Of a stretch of DNA of 11,104 bases, positions 6,128 through 11,104 are shown one piece after another. The number at the start of each line of letters is the position of its first letter. Position 1 is the stretch's first letter. The notes beneath the pieces are model-generated. The model was not told the DNA's origin. It made no database searches and worked only from the letters and a program-made list of their open reading frames with translations. The translations under genes and the position numbers were made by a program. The stretch comes from an uncultured bacterium (lineage in GTDB: Bacteria; Actinomycetota; Coriobacteriia; Coriobacteriales; Coriobacteriaceae). The DNA lies in assembly GCA_905216075.1 (NCBI GenBank), contig CAJMSO010000034.1, positions 1 through 11,104 on the forward strand, written 5' to 3'.

Positions 6128-9100
6128 CTAAAGATTGTAGGTGACTACTTGGGGCTCGGCGGGTTCGACGAAGATGGTTGGATCCGGCTGCTCCACGCGG
6201 ACGAACTTGACGGTCACGGCCTCAAAGCCCGCCTTATGCAGAACATCAGCGTAGACGCGCGCCTGCAGGGCGTGCTTCTCCTGCAGCTGCTCCGGCGTCT
6301 CGTCCGGCGTGCCGCCCGTCTTGTAGTCGATGACCAGCGCGCGTGACGAATCTGCCGGGTTCGTCGCCAAAGCATCGATGGCGCCCTCGGCATAAGCACC
6401 GTAGCGAGCGATGTCCTTGTCCTCGCAGCCCAGTGAAAAGAACGGCACCTCGGCGCGAACGCACGGCCACGCGAGCAGGTCGGCACGAACAGCAGACTTG
6501 AGCCAGCGGTCCAGGGCAACGTCGAAGCGTTCGCGCTGCTCCGGCGTCAGGCACCACAGGCGCGCCAGCGCATCGGCACGCTCAGCGGGCAGCGCATCGG
6601 CACCCATCTCGATGAGCCACTGGCAGGCGGCGTGGAAGGCCGAGCCCAGCGCCATGGGGTTGCCGGCGGGCTCGACAGCGGCCACGTCCGCATCCGTCAT
6701 CTCCGAGCCATCCGACTCCGCATCATCGCCAGCCTCGTCCATGGGCACATGTGCCTCGGCGGCACGGTCCTCGGACTCGGCATGCAGCGCCGCGGCGATT
6801 GACGAGTAGCTATACGAATCACGCATCGGATACGGACAGATGCCCATGCGCACGCCCACTGCCTGGGGATACACAAGCTCAAACGAATCGGGCTTGGGGT
6901 CGGCAGGACCGGGGACGATTGTACTGGCCAAATCGTCGGCAGCATCTGTATCGGCATCGCCACGAACAAGCCTGCCCTCGACATCCAGCGAAGCGTTGGC
7001 CTCAAACGCCTGCTCGCCAAACGTAAAGTCCGCCAGCGAAATGAGCTCGTAGTCGCCCGGCCTGGAGTTGTCGAACACCAGGCGGTCGCTATCGAGCTGC
7101 GGCATACCCAGAGCGTCCGTCGGCAGGATGCGGCGCAGCACGTCGTAGGTCAGATCCGTCTCGACATCGAAGGTCGGCGCCGTCACCTTGCCGCGGCTCA
7201 CGCCGGCGTCCATCGCCAAAATGACCAGCTCACGCGCTCGCGTCATGGCGACATAGAGCAGACGAGCCCGCTCCTCGAGCGAAAGCTGCAGGTCGTCGTT
7301 GCGCAGGCGGGCAAATGCCTCGGCGGGAGAGCCCGTCGCGCATACGTCCTCCATAAGCTCCGGCGGCAGCCACAGCGACGTGCCCTTGCCCTTAAACGCG
7401 TGTTCAAACTGCTTTTTGACGTCATCGCCCTTCACGAAGGTCCCGTCGGCAAGCTTAACGCCATCGAAGCGCGCCGGCAGCGCCACGACTTGCGCTCTGC
7501 CCTCGACGCGACCCATCTGTGCCGCACCGGACGATTTGCGCACGCCAAAACACTCGGCAACCGCCACGACCGGATACTCCAGGCCCTTGGACGCATGCAC
7601 GGTCATGATGCGCACCGCGCCGTCGCCCTCCTCGTTGAGGGCACCCGGGGCTTCCTTGCCCGCCAAGAAGCGGTCGAAGGCCAGCGCGATGGAACGCGGC
7701 GAGTTACCGAACTCGGCCTCCGCCTCGGCCACGGCGTCGAGCGCCTTGAGCACGTTGGCGGCAATGGCCTTCCCCTCGGGGCCGCGCTGCGCCAGACGCA
7801 CGAACCAGCCGGAGGCATTGACCGCGTCGCGCGCGATGGCGGCGAACGAATCGCGTCCCACGCGACGAAGCGCGTAGCGCAGTACCTCGCGGGCACGCGT
7901 CACGAGCGGCAGGTTCTGCAAACCCGGCACATCGGAATCGCTCATGATGCCCACATCGATATTGCGGCGCGACGTCTCGCCCGTCTGCTCGTCGAGCTTG
8001 GTCGCCAGCGCCAGGAACTCCTGGGCGCCGAGCGCAAACATCGGCGAGGCGAGCAGCGGCATAAGGCCCTGCGCCGTATCGGCCGGATTGGCGAGCGCGC
8101 AGACCAGGGCACGCACCGTCTGCACCTCGGTAGCCTGGGCAAAGACCGAGCCGCCCGCGATGACGCAGTCGAGCCCCTGATCGCGGAAAGCCTGCGCGTA
8201 GACATCTGCGTTGGTCATGCGGCCCAGCAACAACACCATGCTGCCCTGGGGCTGGCCCGCTTTGACGAGCGCTTGGAACCGCTCGGCAATCGCGCGAGCT
8301 TTCGCCTGCGTTCGCTCCTGCGTGCTGCCACCGGCAACGAACAGCGCCTGGCGGCGCGAAGCCTTTGCCTTGAGCTTGTCCTCGCGATCGTCACTCGGCT
8401 CAAGATCCAAGAACCCCTGCATCAAACCACCGGTATTGCCGTCAAAGACGCGCGCCACATAGCGCAGCACCTCGTCGTGGCTGCGGAAGTTGCGGACAAG
8501 CTTGACGAGCTCGCCGGCGGGGACATCGGATGCGACAGCCGTCTCGGGCGCCGCCATCGAACCCACCTTGCGCTCCTGGCGACGGAATACCTCGACCTCG
8601 GCGCCACGAAAGCGGTAGATCGACTGCTGTGCATCGCCCACGGTACACAGCGCGCGCTCCCCCGCGCCCGTCAGATAGCGAATCAAATCGACCTGCATCT
8701 GATCGGTATCCTGGAACTCATCGATCATGACCATCTTAAAGCGGCCCTCATAGGCAGCTCGAATAGCCGGGTAGTCGCGCAGCGCCTCGTACGCCATGCG
8801 CAGCAGGTCGTTGTTATCGAGCGCGGACTGGCCGGCCTTGAGCGCGCGGTACTCCGCCTCCACAGCACGAGCAAGCCCCACCAGCGCATCGAGCGCCGGA
8901 CCGCCGCAGGCAAGCACGATATTGATAAACGCATCGGCCGCCTCGGCCTTGAGTAGCTCCACCTGCTCCCTAGGAAACGCCTTGCTCGCCCGAGGCATGC
9001 TGCACGACACCATGAGTCGCGCCGCATCCTCCATGGTTTTGCCGCTCGCCTCAAACGCGTCGATGGCGTCGAGTGCCGCCTGCGCTTTCTCGGTCGCGGC

Positions 9101-9760
9101 TTTGCTTGCGCCCAGCGCCACACGGTATGCATCGGCAAGCGCCGAGGTATCGGCCTGGCCACGCGCCACACGCACATCGTCCATGCCGCCCGGCAGCTGG
9201 CTCGATAGCTCCAACAGGTCGCGCACCAGGCCTTTGATGGTGGTACCGGCGCCAAACGGCCCGCCCTCGCCCGCCATGGGATACCAGGCGTAGAGGGTCT
9301 TAAGCGAAGCGGCGAGCTCGGGCGCGGCATCGGGCGCCGTCGCGCGCCCCAGCACATGCTCAACAGCCTGACCCATAAGCTCGTCGGTATCGGTGAGCAC
9401 CGTGAACTCGGGGTCGATGCCCAGCTCCAGCGCGTGCGCGCGCAGGATACGCGAGCACATGCCGTGAATGGTCGAGATCCACGCGTCGTCGACGGTCAGC
9501 GCTTCCTCGTCCATGCCCTCGTCGATAAGCGCACGGCGTACGCGGTCGCGAATCTCGGCCGCGGCGTCTTTGGTAAAGGTAATGGCGAGCACCTGGTCCA
9601 GATGCTCGACAAACGGACCGGATTCGGGCGAGAGCGCATAGACGATGCGGCGCGTGAGGGTAAAGGTCTTGCCCGAGCCGGCACCCGCCGAGACAAACAG
9701 CGGGCGGTCGAGCGTTTTGACGACTTGCAGCTGTTGCGGCATCAAAGTCGAAAGATCCAT
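6128..9760 (-). CDS. addA: ATP-dependent helicase/nuclease subunit A (AddA-type UvrD/RecB-like protein)
   Basis: This 1210-residue protein matches AddA (B. subtilis about 1230). It is the motor and one nuclease of the AddAB complex, which unwinds and trims double-strand DNA ends to prepare a 3' tail for RecA. Superfamily 1A helicase motifs appear in order: Walker A SAGAGSGKT (24-32), Ia ITFTKDAAAEIRDRV (60-74), II DEFQD (347-351), III VGDAQQSIYRFRGA (374-387), IV RNFRSH (423-428), V TVHASKGLEYP (720-730), VI YVAMTRAR (836-843). The C-terminal PD-(D/E)XK nuclease shows GSAFH (1039-1043), D1129, the DYK core D1145-Y-K1147, and Q1166 with Y1170. Two acidic, probably disordered stretches (about 931-958 and 994-1030) precede the nuclease. 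The ATG starts 3 bases after the addB stop; AAGGAGGG ends 11 bases upstream, slightly far but strong. The same-frame TAG of addB lies just upstream, so no earlier start is possible. RexA is a synonym in other lineages. Confidence 0.93.
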   Translation of the reverse strand: MDLSTLMPQQLQVVKTLDRPLFVSAGAGSGKTFTLTRRIVYALSPESGPFVEHLDQVLAITFTKDAAAEIRDRVRRALIDEGMDEEALTVDDAWISTIHGMCSRILRAHALELGIDPEFTVLTDTDELMGQAVEHVLGRATAPDAAPELAASLKTLYAWYPMAGEGGPFGAGTTIKGLVRDLLELSSQLPGGMDDVRVARGQADTSALADAYRVALGASKAATEKAQAALDAIDAFEASGKTMEDAARLMVSCSMPRASKAFPREQVELLKAEAADAFINIVLACGGPALDALVGLARAVEAEYRALKAGQSALDNNDLLRMAYEALRDYPAIRAAYEGRFKMVMIDEFQDTDQMQVDLIRYLTGAGERALCTVGDAQQSIYRFRGAEVEVFRRQERKVGSMAAPETAVASDVPAGELVKLVRNFRSHDEVLRYVARVFDGNTGGLMQGFLDLEPSDDREDKLKAKASRRQALFVAGGSTQERTQAKARAIAERFQALVKAGQPQGSMVLLLGRMTNADVYAQAFRDQGLDCVIAGGSVFAQATEVQTVRALVCALANPADTAQGLMPLLASPMFALGAQEFLALATKLDEQTGETSRRNIDVGIMSDSDVPGLQNLPLVTRAREVLRYALRRVGRDSFAAIARDAVNASGWFVRLAQRGPEGKAIAANVLKALDAVAEAEAEFGNSPRSIALAFDRFLAGKEAPGALNEEGDGAVRIMTVHASKGLEYPVVAVAECFGVRKSSGAAQMGRVEGRAQVVALPARFDGVKLADGTFVKGDDVKKQFEHAFKGKGTSLWLPPELMEDVCATGSPAEAFARLRNDDLQLSLEERARLLYVAMTRARELVILAMDAGVSRGKVTAPTFDVETDLTYDVLRRILPTDALGMPQLDSDRLVFDNSRPGDYELISLADFTFGEQAFEANASLDVEGRLVRGDADTDAADDLASTIVPGPADPKPDSFELVYPQAVGVRMGICPYPMRDSYSYSSIAAALHAESEDRAAEAHVPMDEAGDDAESDGSEMTDADVAAVEPAGNPMALGSAFHAACQWLIEMGADALPAERADALARLWCLTPEQRERFDVALDRWLKSAVRADLLAWPCVRAEVPFFSLGCEDKDIARYGAYAEGAIDALATNPADSSRALVIDYKTGGTPDETPEQLQEKHALQARVYADVLHKAGFEAVTVKFVRVEQPDPTIFVEPAEPQVVTYNL

Positions 9761-9763
9761 GGT

Positions 9764-11104
9764 CTACACATCCCTCCTTACAAACGTTCCTTCGTGGTTA
9801 TACGAGCAGCGGGCATGCGCGGCCTGCGTCGACGCCGGGTCGACAGCAGCGACGTTGCCCGCCTCGAGTTCGCGCAAGCGCTCGGCGATGCCGGCCTCCA
9901 CGCGATCGAGCAGGGCGTCGAAGTCCATGCTGCCACCCTCGCCGGGGAAACCTTTCTTAAGGCCCGGGATGCGGCCGTCGCCGCGCTCTTCCTCGAGCAA
10001 CTCGGCACTCGCCGCACCACGCAGCGCGGGTTTGCCGCCCTTGGTCGAAAAATAGAGCGCAGCGCGAGCATCTAGGCCCAGCGCCCGGCGCATGGCCTGG
10101 GCGTAGATAAGCGTTTGGGTATGTGGTGGCAACCAGCGCGGATCGTCGATGGGTGCCGTGCCCGATTCCTCGTCGCGCACCGTAGGGTCGGCGAGCTTAA
10201 ACTCCTCGACACCCGAACGATGCTTGTAGTCAATTACCACGGCGCGATTCTCGGCATCCACGTCAACGCGGTCGATGCGCCCACCGAGTGGCCAACCGGC
10301 ATACTCGACCTTAAGCTCATTAAAGGCGAACTCAAGGTAGCGCGGGGCAAAGGGGGCAAGCGCCTCGGACTCGTAGGCAAGCACGCCTTCCAGCTGCGGC
10401 AGAATCTCGGCCACCTGGCGCTCCTCCACTGGAGAGAGCGGCACCAGCGGGCCCTCGGTACCGCGCTTGCCGGCGTGCTCGGCCAAGGTCTCGTCAAAGA
10501 CCTCGCGCAGCAGCTCCTGTGCGCGCGACAGATTCGTGGGCGTCACGCGCTCCATGCCCTCCTGCGGAAGACGTGCATGCAGGTGCTCCAGCACGTCGTG
10601 GACGAAGTTGCCCTTCTCCATGTTGCCAAAATCCGCGTCGATAGACTGGGGCTTGACGCGATACGACACGAACCAGCACAGTGGACAGGTAGAATAGGCC
10701 TCGATCTGCGAGGCGGACGTCAGGCGCGGCACAAGCGGCGCGTCCTCGCCCTCACCGTCGCGGTGGCGCAGGACCAAATACGGCACGGCCTCGGCACTCA
10801 GATGCTGAGGGGCTTCACAGGTCACGCGCTCGCGCTTGAGGCCTTCGCCTGCCGCGGGATCGAAGTCCCTTACGATATCGCCCTCACCCACGCACTTCGC
10901 CTTGTCGGCGCCAGTGGCCTTAGCATCGCCAGTGGCCTTAGCATCGTCAGCGGCCTTGTCGGCGCCGGCGTCCTTGTCGGCGTCAGCGGCCTCGGCATGC
11001 GCCCGCAACTCGGTCCACACGGCCGCCGGATAGCACTCGCGCGCCTGGCGATCGTGCGTCACGCGCGCAAGCGCAACCGGGCCGCGTGCCGCCTGCATCG
11101 CGTG
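9764..11104 (-). CDS. addB: ATP-dependent nuclease subunit B (AddB-like), C-terminal part (5' end beyond window)
   Basis: The frame is open to the right edge, giving 446 residues of what should be a protein of over 1000. Residues below are counted from the Met at 11098, which is internal. The C-terminal PD-(D/E)XK nuclease has a CPLCWF entry (138-143), GNFVH (163-167), GRIDRVD with D276, the DYK core D290-Y-K292, and TQTLIYAQA with Q328 and Y332, all in the order expected of AddB/RecB-family nucleases. In AddAB this nuclease cuts the strand opposite to the one cut by AddA. Gene order addB-addA and the 3-base gap match known addBA operons. A Lys/Ala/Asp-rich hexapeptide repeat lies at residues 34-69. 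The usual C-terminal CxxCx5C iron-sulfur cluster is not visible: only C431 is present near the end. Because the N-terminal part is unseen, another PD-(D/E)XK partner protein cannot be fully excluded. Confidence 0.8.
   Translation of the reverse strand, partial: HAMQAARGPVALARVTHDRQARECYPAAVWTELRAHAEAADADKDAGADKAADDAKATGDAKATGADKAKCVGEGDIVRDFDPAAGEGLKRERVTCEAPQHLSAEAVPYLVLRHRDGEGEDAPLVPRLTSASQIEAYSTCPLCWFVSYRVKPQSIDADFGNMEKGNFVHDVLEHLHARLPQEGMERVTPTNLSRAQELLREVFDETLAEHAGKRGTEGPLVPLSPVEERQVAEILPQLEGVLAYESEALAPFAPRYLEFAFNELKVEYAGWPLGGRIDRVDVDAENRAVVIDYKHRSGVEEFKLADPTVRDEESGTAPIDDPRWLPPHTQTLIYAQAMRRALGLDARAALYFSTKGGKPALRGAASAELLEEERGDGRIPGLKKGFPGEGGSMDFDALLDRVEAGIAERLRELEAGNVAAVDPASTQAAHARCSYNHEGTFVRRDV
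9772..9779 (-). promoter_or_regulatory. Ribosome binding site of addA inside the end of addB
   Basis: AAGGAGGG on the minus strand lies within the last codons of addB, 11 bases before the addA ATG at 9760. This strong match to the 16S rRNA tail, together with the 3-base gap between the genes, points to translational coupling and supports the chosen start, although the spacing is longer than usual. Confidence 0.7.
10892..10999. repeat. In-frame 18-bp tandem repeat, about six units, inside addB
   Basis: Six consecutive 18-base units start at 10892, 10910, 10928, 10946, 10964 and 10982. The units at 10910 and 10928 are identical; the others are diverged but share a CCTTGTCGGC or CCTTAGCATC ending. 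Each unit encodes six residues on the minus strand, such as DAKATG (twice), ADKAAD and ADKDAG. The result is a hydrophilic low-complexity linker ahead of the AddB nuclease domain. Because 18 is a multiple of three, copy-number change would keep the frame. Confidence 0.85.

Noticed and set aside
6115..6129. Short AGCCC/GGGCT hairpin at the addA stop codon as a terminator
   Set aside because: The stem is only five base pairs, overlaps the stop codon and is not followed by a T-run on the minus strand.
7400..8956. A 518-codon plus-strand open frame opposite addA
   Set aside because: It is antisense to AddA helicase motifs and has no domain of its own; the composition is typical of a shadow frame.

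Overview
This is a GC-rich bacterial window in which every supportable gene reads leftward (minus strand). From right to left, which is the direction of transcription, it holds the 3' part of an addB-like nuclease gene, a complete addA-like helicase-nuclease gene, a complete dnaE (replicative DNA polymerase III alpha), and the 5' part of a SWIM/SNF2-family helicase gene that runs off the left edge. The GC-rich coding style, the Actinobacteria-like DnaE with family-specific insertions, and the short intergenic gaps filled with palindromes suggest an actinobacterial lineage, most likely a Coriobacteriia gut bacterium such as Collinsella. That assignment is inference from protein style and not a database match.

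Right part (6128-11104): addB and addA form a tight pair. The addB stop and addA start are 3 bases apart, and the addA ribosome binding site lies inside the end of addB. Together they should make the AddAB helicase-nuclease, which resects double-strand breaks for RecA-dependent repair. AddA has all seven superfamily 1A helicase motifs plus a C-terminal PD-(D/E)XK nuclease. The visible part of AddB has its own PD-(D/E)XK nuclease, lacks the usual C-terminal iron-sulfur cysteine cluster, and carries an in-frame 18-bp tandem repeat just ahead of the nuclease.

Middle (2123-5926): dnaE, 1267 residues, is intact with PHP, palm, fingers, HhH, clamp-binding, OB and C-terminal domains. The PHP domain contains about 60 extra residues, and there is a smaller insertion after the basic fingers motif.

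Intergenic DNA: no gene-free stretch exceeds 300 bases. The two gaps flanking dnaE each carry a strong palindromic repeat of a different type. The 201-bp addA-dnaE gap has a 23-bp stem with a 17-base loop. The 135-bp dnaE-SNF2 gap has two 36-bp inverted copies (35/36 identical) of an AT-armed, GC-cored element plus a third partial copy, and one arm overlaps the dnaE stop codon.

Left part (1-1987): the N-terminal 662 residues of a SWIM zinc-finger/SNF2-associated protein. Its ATPase domain must lie beyond the left edge. One cysteine of its SWIM motif is a tyrosine.

Overall the genes are DNA replication and repair housekeeping genes. I do not see a defence island, mobile element, CRISPR array, tRNA or rRNA. 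The points worth a second look are the palindromic repeats and the lineage-specific protein changes.
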